From: Methanolobus profundi
Lineage (GTDB): Archaea > Halobacteriota > Methanosarcinia > Methanosarcinales > Methanosarcinaceae
DNA: 64,000 bases
NCBI RefSeq assembly: GCF_900114835.1
Contig: NZ_FOUJ01000001.1
Coordinates: 806,001 to 870,000 of the forward strand
Direction of reading: 5' to 3'
Below the pieces are notes generated by a model. That model saw nothing but the letters and a program-made list of their open reading frames with translations, did not search any database and had not been told where the DNA came from. The translations under genes were made by a program, and so were the position numbers. Positions 54,650 to 63,847 of this stretch are shown here, one piece after another; position 1 is the first letter of the stretch, and the number at the start of each line of letters is the position of its first letter.

Positions 54650-57019
54650 TCAAGCAGTTGAAAATATTAGAGGAATTGTTATGGTAAAGCAACTGCCTTT
54701 GCCGGGATCACTTCCAACCGTGATGGTTCCGTTGTGCATCTCAACGAATTTACTCACCAGTGCAAGTCCAAGGCCGGTTCCTTCGTACTGGCGATTGTAG
54801 AACGAATCGATCTGCCTGAAAGGATGGAACAGTTTGTCAAGATCATCTGTGGAGATGCCGATCCCTGTATCACTTACTGAGATCATTATCATATTTCCAT
54901 CTATAACAGCATCCAGGTCTACAGAACCACCATCGGGTGTGAATTTAATGGCATTACTTATCAGATTATAGAGGATCTGTTTGATCTTGGCCCGATCGGC
55001 CGTCATCTCAAAACCATTTGTGACATTATTACGAAGCTTGATAGCTTTTCTCAATGCCTGTGGTCCCATTACACTTACAACTTCCCTTACCACATCAAGG
55101 AACACAAAGGTATCAACGTTAAATTGCATCTCTCCTGCTTCGATCTTCGAGATATCTAGAATATCGTTGATGAGCATCAGAAGGTGTTTACCGCTATTGG
55201 ATACGTTGGAAAGATAGCTCAATTGTTTGTCGTTAAGATCCCCGAAGGTCCCGTCTATAAGGATATCTGAGAAACCGATGATAGAATTAAGAGGAGTACG
55301 CAGTTCATGGCTCATATTTGCAATGAACTCACTTTTTATCCTGTTGGCAGTCTCGGCTATGATCCTGGCTTCGATTATCTCTTCTTCCGTTCTTTTTTGC
55401 TCGGTTATATCCCTTATATGCTCAATTATCCTTGATACGTTCCCTTCACTATCGAATATAGGTATGATTCGAACCTCGCGGGCCGTATTGTCAATTTCAA
55501 TGTGCTTTTGGTAGGTAATGGTCTCTCCCGAACTGAAAACAGTGAATGGTATACATTGTTCACATGGAGTGTCACGATCCATGAACACTTCATAGCATGG
55601 TCTGTTAAGCATTTCTTCTTTCCCTTTCAGATGCTCATGACCTTCCCAATTGCTCAGCACCACACGATGATCCCTGTCAATTACGGAAAGAAGGTCAGGG
55701 ATCGAGCTAAAAGTGCTTGACAACAATTGTCTGTGCTCTTTTATCTCTTTGTGTACTCTCTTGCTCTCTGTTATATCCCTTATAATTCCCGCGATCATTG
55801 AAGGATTGCCTTCATTGTCATAGACAAGATGGGCATTGACCGATACATGGGCTATGCTCCGGTCTTTTTTAAGCAATGTAAGCTCGTAGTGGGTCACAGA
55901 ACCATTTTTCAGGATCGTCTGAAGGAAAGCATGCCTGTCTTTGGGATCTTTGTACAGGACACTGGTGGGTCTTCCAACTAGCTCTGTTTCATGATATCCC
56001 ATGTGTTGCAGGACAGAAGGACTTATTGTCAGGATCACTCCCTCAAAATCGCTTTCGTAATAGATATCATGTATCTCCTCGAAGATCCTGCGATATTTCT
56101 CTTCATTCCGCGTCATTAGTTGTTCGGTCTTTTGGCGTTCGATACCACTAATGAAGATCTCGGCGATAATGTTGAGCAACTTGATAAGTTCAGTGTCAAA
56201 TTCTTCAACAACGAATAACGAATTCAGACAGATGAAACCCATTTTGTATCCGGGACCGAACATTGGGATTAGCATAAGGGACCTTGTGCCACTATCTGTC
56301 AGTATGTCCAGTTCCGTTCCTTCATGATCAGTGACCGGCAGGTCCTTGACGTTAATAAGAGATGAGGTCTCACTTTTTTCATTGAACCATTCTGTGTTCC
56401 TGAGAACGATATCTTTCAGAACAGAAACCCCGGGTTTACTATCTATATTACTGTTCCACTCATGAGTGCAGGTCATCTCATCTGGCTGATAGCCCTGAAA
56501 GATACATATGATGTTGGAATTTGTTATCCTTCCAAGAGGTCCCAGAGAATCAGATATGCCTTTATCTATCTCTCCTGTTGGCATTCTTATAAAAGTAGCT
56601 GATATCTCACCTATAAAGTGTTCGATCTCGCTCCTTTTAAAAAGGGTTTTCTCTGCTTTCTTCCTTTTTGATATGTCTTCAAAGATGACAACACAACCGA
56701 TGATCTCTCCATTTTCGCTCCTGTCAGGTCTTGAGCTTATCTTCAGGTAGAGATTTTTACCCCATATCGTTTTGTATGGTGTTTCTACTGTGACCTCCAT
56801 GCCTGTTCTCATACATTCCTCAAGAGCATCAGGAAGACCTGCCTTTTTGATCGGTTCAAATGTGAACAGGTTTATGGTCTTTGTCTTTTCTTTGGAGGGT
56901 GAACCCAGCATTTCAAGCAGGAACTTGTTCACAAATGTTATATTGCCTTCTTTATTGCAACTGAGTATGCCAACTGGAAGGCTAAAAACCATATCCCTGA
57001 ATCTATCATCATTTGACAT
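54650..57019 (-). CDS. PAS/GAF sensor histidine kinase
   Basis: A 789-residue soluble kinase: PAS (about 1-125), GAF (about 130-300, with SGTRSLMLIPMFGPGYKMGFICLNS), two more PAS units (about 305-430 and 430-550), HisKA with His571 in SHELRTPLN, and HATPase boxes [23 protein letters not shown] and EGTGLGLALVSKF. The third PAS region holds CYEVF plus CEQC, which could bind a metal or sense redox state. No membrane helix. It is divergent from the small ORF and Cache sensor genes at 57.3 kb, with which it shares a 310-bp control region. Confidence 0.92.
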   Translation of the reverse strand: MSNDDRFRDMVFSLPVGILSCNKEGNITFVNKFLLEMLGSPSKEKTKTINLFTFEPIKKAGLPDALEECMRTGMEVTVETPYKTIWGKNLYLKISSRPDRSENGEIIGCVVIFEDISKRKKAEKTLFKRSEIEHFIGEISATFIRMPTGEIDKGISDSLGPLGRITNSNIICIFQGYQPDEMTCTHEWNSNIDSKPGVSVLKDIVLRNTEWFNEKSETSSLINVKDLPVTDHEGTELDILTDSGTRSLMLIPMFGPGYKMGFICLNSLFVVEEFDTELIKLLNIIAEIFISGIERQKTEQLMTRNEEKYRRIFEEIHDIYYESDFEGVILTISPSVLQHMGYHETELVGRPTSVLYKDPKDRHAFLQTILKNGSVTHYELTLLKKDRSIAHVSVNAHLVYDNEGNPSMIAGIIRDITESKRVHKEIKEHRQLLSSTFSSIPDLLSVIDRDHRVVLSNWEGHEHLKGKEEMLNRPCYEVFMDRDTPCEQCIPFTVFSSGETITYQKHIEIDNTAREVRIIPIFDSEGNVSRIIEHIRDITEQKRTEEEIIEARIIAETANRIKSEFIANMSHELRTPLNSIIGFSDILIDGTFGDLNDKQLSYLSNVSNSGKHLLMLINDILDISKIEAGEMQFNVDTFVFLDVVREVVSVMGPQALRKAIKLRNNVTNGFEMTADRAKIKQILYNLISNAIKFTPDGGSVDLDAVIDGNMIMISVSDTGIGISTDDLDKLFHPFRQIDSFYNRQYEGTGLGLALVSKFVEMHNGTITVGSDPGKGSCFTITIPLIFSTA

Positions 57020-57329
57020 ATAAAGCGCAGCCTGGAATATATTTGTGTTTTATAAAAAATATAGGTAGCAGTACATGATATTTATGCACTCTTTATAATT
57101 ATAATTATCCAATACTCCGCTGGTAGTAAGTTCTGTCCAGTTTCATGCCCTAATATAAGGAATAGAGCTGCTGCGATCAGTAATGTCGATCAGCATAAAA
57201 ATGGTGAATGGAGGATGTTCGAGAACCTCAACTTGTACTATATAAGCAATTCTAAAAAAATTAAAATATATAGATAATTTTATATAATACAAGTAGGAAT
57301 ACAACTTCTTACGCAAGTTGAGGGATACA
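57020..57329. promoter_or_regulatory. Shared control region of kinase and Cache sensor
   Basis: 310 bp between divergent genes. A plus-strand TATA, TTTTATATAATAC near 57278-57290, precedes the small ORF at 57330. AT-rich otherwise, without strong inverted repeats. Confidence 0.5.
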
Positions 57330-57473
57330 ATGAATGATGATCATGACAAAAATACCGCTATTGTTCATATAAAATGTATAAATACCGGGTTTAATAATAG
57401 TGACGCGCTTACACAATATCAATATGTTATAGAGGCAGACCGCACGATCTTGAGAAATGCCCGGGGGAATTGA
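57330..57473 (+). CDS. Small 47-residue ORF coupled to the Cache sensor
   Basis: An ATG at 57330 preceded by GAGGG opens a 47-codon frame (MNDDHDKNTAIVHIKC ... ILRNARGN) that stops at 57471-57473, one base before the ATG of the sensor gene. It lies right behind a TATA box. The product is soluble and of no family I know. It may be a leader peptide that controls sensor translation, or a remnant. Confidence 0.55.
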   Translation: MNDDHDKNTAIVHIKCINTGFNNSDALTQYQYVIEADRTILRNARGN

Positions 57474-57474
57474 G

Positions 57475-59811
57475 ATGAGCGGGGAGAAAAGTTTCAGTGT
57501 TTTTGACCCTTCAATACGTTTTGAACATCGGGAGTTCTATGAAGAGATAGTCAGTGAACTAAATGTTATGATACCGGTCTGTATTCATGGAGAGACCATA
57601 GCTGTTGCAATTTGTGAAAATACAACTGAAAGGGACCAGATAACTGAATTAATGAAACATGTAGAAGATTTCTCGAGACAGTTATTACAGATAACAAAGA
57701 AGTTATTTGATCAATACTATGTCGCTAAAGAGGAACAACATGAATCGATCCTTCATACTACTGCCTACAATAAGATCAATACTCTGGACAGGAATCTTCT
57801 TGAGCGGACGTGTGACGTGAGATGGTGGGCACTGGAAACAGCTTTTAGTGACTGTATTGCATTTTACGAAAAGACAAAACAAAGTGCATGGTCCATTTTA
57901 CAGATTCTCGATCAAACTACAGGATCAAATGTTGATAATGATATCAGAGATCGCCTTACAAATTTCCCGGAATTATTAAAGGATGGAGCATTAAAGGACT
58001 TCATCGGAAAGTTCAGGAGTTTTAGCCATAGGTTCCAGACAGAGGCACATGATCGCAATACTCTGGAAGACTTTCTGCAGGACCTTATGGACCTGGATTC
58101 TAAGATCTCTTTTGCATGTTATAGATTGGAAGATATCAAAAGCTCTTATACACTTTACCGGGATCTGGTCATTGCTGATCCTGAAGGATATATCATAGCA
58201 AATTCTAACAGCCTTAGAAGGTCAGAAGTTCTTGGTCTAAAGGTAGATGATGAAGAATGGTTTGCCAGGGCTTTGAAAACCAGGAATGGTACAGAATATG
58301 TCGCTCAGGATATCTGCCCATCCAGAGTAGAGGACCAGCTTTCTCTGGTATATTCGACAGCTGTACGTGAAAATAGCAATGAGAATGGCAATGTGATCGG
58401 AGCCATGGGTATCTATTTCGATCTTCAGGGAGAGGCTAGTATCATCCTGAGTGAATTCATGCCTTTAACTCCAACAGGGACCATACAGGATGGTTGTTAT
58501 TCGATGTTTACAACCAGTGATGGAAGGATAATTGCCTCGACAGATGAAGATATGCTTGAGGTCGAGAAAAAAGCGCATATTCCAAGAAATAATCGTGCTC
58601 TGGCCGATGGTGAGCAGGTAAATACCTATATGGCTTTCGAAGGCGTGGATTCTGCTATTTTCTCATCAAGGACGGACGGTTATCTGGAATATCGCGGACT
58701 TGGCTGGAGTTCACATGTCATCCTTCCTAAGTCCCATATTTTTGCGAATAACGTTCATGCTGATGAATATGATATCGGATCAAAGGAGTTGATGAATTCC
58801 AATATCAACCCGGAGATCAACAAACAGACCTACACAAAGATACAGAATGACAAAAATGAGATCCAATTGACATCGCTTAACGGGACTATATATGCCTCAA
58901 AAATGGGAGAGCGTGGCGATCAATTAGAACCTATCTTCAAGCAGATAACCCGTTCCAGTAATTTGATAACGTCCAAAATGGAAGACCTGCTGGAAGAGAT
59001 GGCAGCTGTTGAACTGCAATTGAATCTAAAGACGTTGGAGAACTTTTCTAAACAGGCGATCGATCTGATCGACAGGAATCTCTTTGAAAGGGCAGCTGAT
59101 ATCCGCTGGTGGTCAACTGACGAATATTTCTGGAAAGCACTTTTAAACCCTTCTGAAGAACGATTCAGGAAAGCCAGCGAACGGTTAAAGGTCATCAATG
59201 GCAGTTATACCATGTACAGGAATCTGGTTCTGGCGGATGCTAATGGAATTATCAGAGCCTGTTCGAATACTGAGCTAATGGGTGAGCTCAGTGAACTTGA
59301 TGTGTCTGGCCACATATGGTTCCAGAAAGGAGGACACACTTCACGATCGAATCAGTATGCTGTTCAGGATGTCATGGATTCTCCTCTGGAAAAGGATAAG
59401 GAACGTTCTCTTATCTATGCAGGTGGTGTTCGCAGAAATGGTGACAGAGAAGGAGAAACTATTGGAGTACTGGGTGTACTGTTCGACTGGGACACTGAGG
59501 CTAGAACGATATTGAAAACATGTCTTCCAAAAGACAGGAACGGACAGGTGATCTCTGGCAGTATTGCTGTCTACGTAGATCAGGACCTTGAGGTGATCGA
59601 GACAACAGGAGAGGGTGATATTTCGATAGGTTCTGTACTTGGCCTTCCTGGTAAGGTCTCTGCCCTGCAGCCAGGAGAAAAGGTTTCTGGTATTTTTGAA
59701 TTAAACGATCAAAAATATATCTATGGTGCATGCAGGACCAAGGGATACCGGGAATATCCGGGATTGAAATGGATCGCCTGTGTCCTTCGTCCTATTTCTA
59801 CGGATATCTGA
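57475..59811 (+). CDS. Soluble double-Cache sensor protein
   Basis: A 778-residue protein with two similar halves. Each has a NL(L/F)ERxxDxRWW motif (in NLLERTCDVRWWALE and NLFERAADIRWWSTD) followed by a Cache-like sensing domain: SYTLYRDLVIADPEGYIIANSN ... IGAMGIYFDLQGEA, then SYTMYRNLVLADANGIIRACSN ... IGVLGVLFDWDTEA. Cache domains normally face outward between membrane helices, but here there is no membrane helix, kinase or chemotaxis domain. It therefore probably binds a cell-internal ligand and signals through a partner, perhaps the divergent kinase. ATG 57475 follows GGGGG and is preferred over 57457. Confidence 0.75.
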   Translation: MSGEKSFSVFDPSIRFEHREFYEEIVSELNVMIPVCIHGETIAVAICENTTERDQITELMKHVEDFSRQLLQITKKLFDQYYVAKEEQHESILHTTAYNKINTLDRNLLERTCDVRWWALETAFSDCIAFYEKTKQSAWSILQILDQTTGSNVDNDIRDRLTNFPELLKDGALKDFIGKFRSFSHRFQTEAHDRNTLEDFLQDLMDLDSKISFACYRLEDIKSSYTLYRDLVIADPEGYIIANSNSLRRSEVLGLKVDDEEWFARALKTRNGTEYVAQDICPSRVEDQLSLVYSTAVRENSNENGNVIGAMGIYFDLQGEASIILSEFMPLTPTGTIQDGCYSMFTTSDGRIIASTDEDMLEVEKKAHIPRNNRALADGEQVNTYMAFEGVDSAIFSSRTDGYLEYRGLGWSSHVILPKSHIFANNVHADEYDIGSKELMNSNINPEINKQTYTKIQNDKNEIQLTSLNGTIYASKMGERGDQLEPIFKQITRSSNLITSKMEDLLEEMAAVELQLNLKTLENFSKQAIDLIDRNLFERAADIRWWSTDEYFWKALLNPSEERFRKASERLKVINGSYTMYRNLVLADANGIIRACSNTELMGELSELDVSGHIWFQKGGHTSRSNQYAVQDVMDSPLEKDKERSLIYAGGVRRNGDREGETIGVLGVLFDWDTEARTILKTCLPKDRNGQVISGSIAVYVDQDLEVIETTGEGDISIGSVLGLPGKVSALQPGEKVSGIFELNDQKYIYGACRTKGYREYPGLKWIACVLRPISTDI

Positions 59812-59925
59812 AAAGCCAAATGAAGGTCCTGCAGGATCTTTATCCGCTTCTTTAGTTATCATCATTAAGTGGAAAATAGCGAATAGTATTTGCATAGGAA
59901 GAAAGTAATAGGTACTGGAAAGACC

Positions 59926-60366
59926 ATGATACCGTTCGTTCTCACTTTCTTCATATTCCTAAGTTCGCTATTTAGAATGCTAAAGCAACCGGAATTCAGA
60001 AGTTTTTTTCTGCTTGTTCTGTTCACACTTACTTTTGGAACTGTGGTCTATCATTCAGTGGAAGGATGGAGATGGATCGACTCCTTGTATTTCTCTGTGA
60101 TAACCCTGACAACCATAGGTTACGGTGATCTGGCTCCGGTCACTGATATTGGCAAGATCTTCACGATACTGTATGTTTTCGTAGGGCTTGGGATCCTATT
60201 AGGTTTTGTTAATGCAAGTGGTGAATATTTCAGAAAACAGCAAATAGAAAGAATGTCCAGAGGCATTCCGAACTTTCTGTGGGATTCAGGTAATACTCTG
60301 GAGGAAACTGAACGTGACATTCTGGAGAACATAAGGGATCATGAAGAAGAAGAGGGCAGTTGGTAG
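59926..60366 (+). CDS. Two-helix potassium channel subunit
   Basis: A 146-residue ion channel. After two hydrophobic stretches near the N-terminus (about 2-18 and 27-47) comes the pore with the filter TLTTIGYGDLAP and an inner helix (IFTILYVFVGLGILLGFVNASG). A charged cytosolic tail rich in Glu follows. The filter TIGYGD is K+-type. The ATG at 59926 is chosen; the TTG at 59890 has no support. Confidence 0.85.
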   Translation: MIPFVLTFFIFLSSLFRMLKQPEFRSFFLLVLFTLTFGTVVYHSVEGWRWIDSLYFSVITLTTIGYGDLAPVTDIGKIFTILYVFVGLGILLGFVNASGEYFRKQQIERMSRGIPNFLWDSGNTLEETERDILENIRDHEEEEGSW

Positions 60367-60610
60367 GCTTTTGTCTCTAAATGGAGCCTTCGTCATAAAT
60401 ACTTCTCTGTTCTCTGAAGAACAAGTCTTATGCCTTTTATTTTTATTTTAACTGTGACAGCTTTTGAAAGTCGGACTGAGGACTGTAACAAAATGAAGGA
60501 CATAGCTCTCAGTGAATGACTGGTAAGTATGCCTAAAGAACGATACTGATATTCAGGTATTTGATGAATATGTTAAAGATGCTTAAGAAAAAGTATGTAA
60601 ACGAATTTGG

Positions 60611-60683
60611 TAGCCCGGCACGGATTCGAACCGAGGTTGCGGGATCCAGAGTCCTGCATGATTGACCACTACACTACCGGGCT
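60611..60683 (-). tRNA. tRNA-Gln (CUG)
   Basis: A 73-nt tRNA on the minus strand. Acceptor AGCCCGG/CCGGGCT is perfect, with A as discriminator, and the anticodon loop CTCTGGA gives CUG. T-loop GGTTCGAATCC is normal. Two stem positions do not pair: an A-C in the anticodon stem (CAGGA/TCCCG) and a T-T in the T stem (CTCGG/CCGTG). No CCA is encoded. Confidence 0.93.
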
Positions 60684-60740
60684 ACGGTGATTGCATCTCC
60701 CTAATTGTAAAGCTTGTATATTAAGGTATCGGACGGATGG

Positions 60741-61145
60741 TTATTCAAGACCTTCCGGGTTCTCATTCAGAACAGCAGTCCACCACCATCTTGCCATGTC
60801 AATAAGGTCTTTACTGAACTGACCGGAAAGCCGATACTCTTTATCTTTATGAGTAATGAGGCCGGCGCCTAGCAGTTTATTGCGCATGGCATAGAATGAG
60901 GCTCTGCCTATGTCGAGTTCTTCAAGGATGCTTTCCCATTCACTGGTCTTGATGGGGTTGCCACTTTTCTGACGGTCTTCGACCATCATGAGGAACTTCT
61001 GGCCGCGAATGGCGGTTGCCTCCTCCTGGAAAAGGCGGCGCATCAGATTATAATACGGGTCCCTGGAATGGGTTATACGTGAATTTGAATCCGAACGTAT
61101 CACTAATGTGGTAGATGTACGTGGTGCGTTCTTTACAATAGACAT
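60741..61145 (-). CDS. Small winged-helix protein, unknown
   Basis: A 134-residue protein with a helix-turn-helix-like segment in the second half (SEWESILEELDIGRASFYAMRNKLLGAGLITHKDKEYRLS) and an N-terminal basic, Ser/Thr-rich tail. A DNA-binding role is likely. I do not know the family. AGGTAAT precedes the ATG at 61145. It lies 57 bp after the DUF2551 gene on the same strand, next to tRNA-Gln. Confidence 0.65.
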   Translation of the reverse strand: MSIVKNAPRTSTTLVIRSDSNSRITHSRDPYYNLMRRLFQEEATAIRGQKFLMMVEDRQKSGNPIKTSEWESILEELDIGRASFYAMRNKLLGAGLITHKDKEYRLSGQFSKDLIDMARWWWTAVLNENPEGLE

Positions 61146-61201
61146 TTGATTACCTGAGGTCGGGAAAATGGTCTCATCTCAACTGCTGTGTTGCTGAATG
61201 A

Positions 61202-61525
61202 TCAACAACCAGAAGCAGAGGATCTTGATTCAAGGGCAGAACGTATCATGTCCTCATATTCTTCCTTCAGGGAATACACTATAGGGGTCTTGTAGGACTC
61301 TTTATGAGACCTGAGGACACCTAACTTAGAGTAGATGTAGCCTACCATTGATGCAACGGCACTACGGGAGATATCATACTTCTGAGTGATGTTCTCATGC
61401 AGTTCATCAACAGTTGTCTCTTTCACTTTTAAGAATAGTGATAATATGTGACTGCGGAGCCCATTACAATCAAGTTCAATGAACTTTTGCAATCTTCGTT
61501 TTATCTTTGCGCGAATTGAGTCCAT
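61202..61525 (-). CDS. DUF2551 winged-helix protein
   Basis: A 107-residue protein of the DUF2551 type, a small winged helix: IKRRLQKFIELDCNGLRSHILSLFLK, TVDELHENITQKYDISRSAVASMVGYIYSKLGVL, KTPIVYSLKEEYEDMI. Probably binds DNA. GAGGTGAAGATATG gives one of the best ribosome binding sites in the window. First of a two-gene unit. Confidence 0.8.
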   Translation of the reverse strand: MDSIRAKIKRRLQKFIELDCNGLRSHILSLFLKVKETTVDELHENITQKYDISRSAVASMVGYIYSKLGVLRSHKESYKTPIVYSLKEEYEDMIRSALESRSSASGC

Positions 61526-61680
61526 ATCTTCACCTCATATATAGCACAAACTTTTATATGCACTTCAATCTATATATATGTTTTTAAAGTATTATAATAA
61601 AATGGAAATAATAGGCCATTTATCTAAAATGACTAATAGGATAAAAGTATTCTTTAGTATCTCAATTCTTCGGTGACTAT

Positions 61681-62130
61681 ATGGATATCAGGTACGATAT
61701 TGAAAATAATGTGATGCAGATAGATGATGTTGATATACATCCCCATAGCCTGGATACTAATTTCATAGGTGTCTGCAACAATTGTAATTCAGATGTAAGT
61801 AGCATAAGCTATCACACCTATGAAGAAGGGATGGTAGTTGCTGGAAAATGCAGTCTTTGCGACACCATAGTTGCGATAATGTATGATAATGAATGGAACT
61901 GGCAGGGAGAAGAAACCATTTCTCAGTTCTTTGATATCAAAAGCAGCAATAACCTGAAAAACCTTAATTCGATCGACCGAAAGAAACTTGCTACGGTTTT
62001 TACTCCTGCTGAGACCGATGCTATGTATGCAAAGGCCAGAGGCGAAAAATACGTTCGCCAATACCTATACAGGGCACGTAAGAAATATGCAGATTTTGAA
62101 GAGCTGTTCGGGATCCACATAAATATATGA
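61681..62130 (+). CDS. Zinc-ribbon-like protein, unknown
   Basis: A 149-residue soluble protein with two CxxC pairs (CNNC at about 32-35 and CSLC at about 57-60) that should bind zinc, and a basic helical C-terminus (KYVRQYLYRARKKYADFEELFG). No family recognised; nucleic-acid binding is plausible. GGTGA lies five bases before the ATG. It is the last protein gene before the hairpin-rich non-coding region. Confidence 0.65.
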   Translation: MDIRYDIENNVMQIDDVDIHPHSLDTNFIGVCNNCNSDVSSISYHTYEEGMVVAGKCSLCDTIVAIMYDNEWNWQGEETISQFFDIKSSNNLKNLNSIDRKKLATVFTPAETDAMYAKARGEKYVRQYLYRARKKYADFEELFGIHINI

Positions 62131-62629
62131 TCGGATCATGCTCAAGTATATGCATACTAAAGCTATGAGAGTTAGGAATACGTGCGAAAATAATATAGAC
62201 AGTATTACTTTGAGTATTAGTGCATAGAGTGAGCATCTGCACAGTTTGTTAAAAACATAGAAGTAGTATTTAAATAACGATGTTTTTATAATATATTTTT
62301 TGATTTGAATATGCTAGGGTATTCAAATACAAAATATGCAAATAATACTTGCATAATTTGTTTTACAATAACGTATAATTAATAAACTATTACATAAGTT
62401 TATTGTATAAGTCGTAGTGTTTGACGATCTTTCCACATATTATGTGCAACTGTGCATATTATATCAATATCCTGGTAACTACCAAATGCTATTTACTGCA
62501 ATAGCCATATCATATATCGTATACCTGTACATATTAGCTACAGATAATGGTTTTGTAGGAAACAAGAACAACATATTTATATACTAACGTTTGCATCTTC
62601 AGATTTGAAGGGACATTACAATTCTAGCA
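62131..62629. other. Start of the long non-coding region
   Basis: No gene seen. Holds a perfect hairpin ATTTGAATA/TATTCAAAT (62303-62328) and a TATA-like TTTATATA at 62576-62583 that could start the first RNA unit near 62606. Confidence 0.5.
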
Positions 62630-62718
62630 TCCTGATAGGTGCAAGTACCACCACCCAAACATCAAACAATATCATATTTGTACCACCAACCCCCGTTCCT
62701 TCGTTTGCCCTATCAGGA
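62630..62718 (+). ncRNA. Hairpin unit 1: two TACCACC loop motifs
   Basis: Perfect 10-bp stem TCCTGATAGG (62630-62639) / CCTATCAGGA (62709-62718). The 69-nt loop carries TACCACC at 62646 and 62681, followed by ACCC and AACCCCC. Confidence 0.6.
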
Positions 62719-62740
62719 ACCCACATTTATTGATGAGTGA

Positions 62741-62892
62741 CAATGTTGCGTAACATTGTTTCCTGTTCTTCTATATATTTTAAGAACAGAATAAACTGTG
62801 TACAATTCGAAAAGAGGAATATCGGGGTTAGTACACAGGCGTCGAAGACAATAACATCGGCGTCTTCCTCCTTATAATACACCATCATAAGG
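62741..62892 (+). repeat. Cluster of five short perfect hairpins
   Basis: CAATGTT/AACATTG (62741-62758), CTGTTCTT/AAGAACAG (62763-62789), CTGTGTAC/GTACACAG (62796-62838), GAAGAC/GTCTTC (62844-62867), CCTTAT/ATAAGG (62870-62892). A CTTCCTCCTT pyrimidine run lies between the last two. Confidence 0.6.
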
Positions 62893-63078
62893 ATATTGAT
62901 ATCTTATGGAAAGCTTGCATAATTATCTTCTGCAGCTGAAAATAGTGGTTGAAAGAATTATATCATTAAATTAAGTTATATTATTGAATATAAAATAAGT
63001 ACTGAACTTATAAATAGAATAATATAAAAACTAAATGTAGAATATAGTGTGGGATAATATGCTATATCACATATTAGT

Positions 63079-63191
63079 TGCCTATAGGGTCCTTCAGGAT
63101 CCCTAACCTAACATGTACCCTTATAGGCAGCATTTTATACTTACGGCAGTGCTCGCTGCAACAATTCCTCCTTCTCTTAAAGTGTGTTGCA
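63079..63191 (+). ncRNA. Hairpin unit 2: ACCTAACATGT loop plus CCTCC loop
   Basis: Stem TGCCTATAGGGT / ACCC-t-TATAGGCA (63079-63090 with 63117-63129, one bulge) with ACCTAACATGT in the loop. It is followed by TGCAACA/TGTTGCA (63157-63163 with 63185-63191) whose loop holds TTCCTCCTTCTC, which includes the anti-SD core CCTCC. Confidence 0.55.
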
Positions 63192-63285
63192 CTACGGGCC
63201 TGTCCAAAAAGTAATTTATCATAAACAGTGTTAATTTTGAGAATCAAATAATATGGATATATATAATATAGAAATAATTAATAGT

Positions 63286-63362
63286 GTGTGTTACTACATA
63301 TATAATAGTAACACACCCTATCCAAACCCACACAAGAACACCAACCTAGCAGTGGTGTTCTT
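63286..63362 (+). ncRNA. Hairpin unit 3: two perfect hairpins behind a TATA box
   Basis: GTGTGTTACTA/TAGTAACACAC (63286-63296 with 63306-63316), then a C/A-rich linker (CCTATCCAAACCCACAC), then AAGAACACC/GGTGTTCTT (63334-63342 with 63354-63362) with loop AACCTAGCAGT. GGATATATATAATA (63255-63268) is centred 25 nt before the first stem. Confidence 0.6.
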
Positions 63363-63397
63363 CCTCACTGTTACTTTCTAGCATATAACGTATAAGA

Positions 63398-63411
63398 GTT
63401 GCGTAACATTG
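63398..63411 (+). repeat. Direct repeat copy GTTGCGTAACATTG
   Basis: Identical 14-mer to 62745-62758, and both are followed by (T/C)TTCCT(G/A)TT. Confidence 0.7.
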
Positions 63412-63519
63412 CTTCCTATTGTATTATATAGAATTGCTTCTCAGGCATTAGAGCTCAATGGGTAGTTTCACTTACATTTACAATATCATATTATCTTTGG
63501 TACTGCTGGAATAAAATGC

Positions 63520-63574
63520 CGGTGTTAAATTATATATAGGTTCAACAACAGTGTAAGGCTGCTTGTTAACACCG
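63520..63574 (+). ncRNA. Hairpin unit 4
   Basis: Perfect stem CGGTGTTAA (63520-63528) / TTAACACCG (63566-63574), 37-nt loop. The loop is less C-rich than the others. Confidence 0.5.
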
Positions 63575-63612
63575 TTAACTTGCACATAAAATTGGATAGA
63601 GATGGTACATAA

Positions 63613-63735
63613 AACCTGACAAGGCACCACACCAACCAACCTAACATGTTCCTTGTCAGGTTACTCTGATGGATGATCAAACTTTAATATATGAGTCCCT
63701 ATTACAATGGTAATACCACCAACCAGCTCATCAGA
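63613..63735 (+). ncRNA. Hairpin unit 5: CCAACCAACC and ACCTAACATGT loop
   Basis: Perfect 12-bp stem AACCTGACAAGG (63613-63624) / CCTTGTCAGGTT (63651-63662). The 26-nt loop has only one G and holds CCAACCAACC followed by TAACATG. A second hairpin, TCTGATG/CATCAGA (63665-63671 with 63729-63735), follows at once and carries TACCACCAACC (63714-63724) in its loop. Confidence 0.65.
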
Positions 63736-63847
63736 ATCCCGTTTTCACAACTATTCTGCTTTATCCTGCATCTTTATAGCTATCAGTGGCATAACTAACC
63801 AGGGAACAAAATAAAAGATAGGTAAATAGCAAATCCGATCTCTTATT

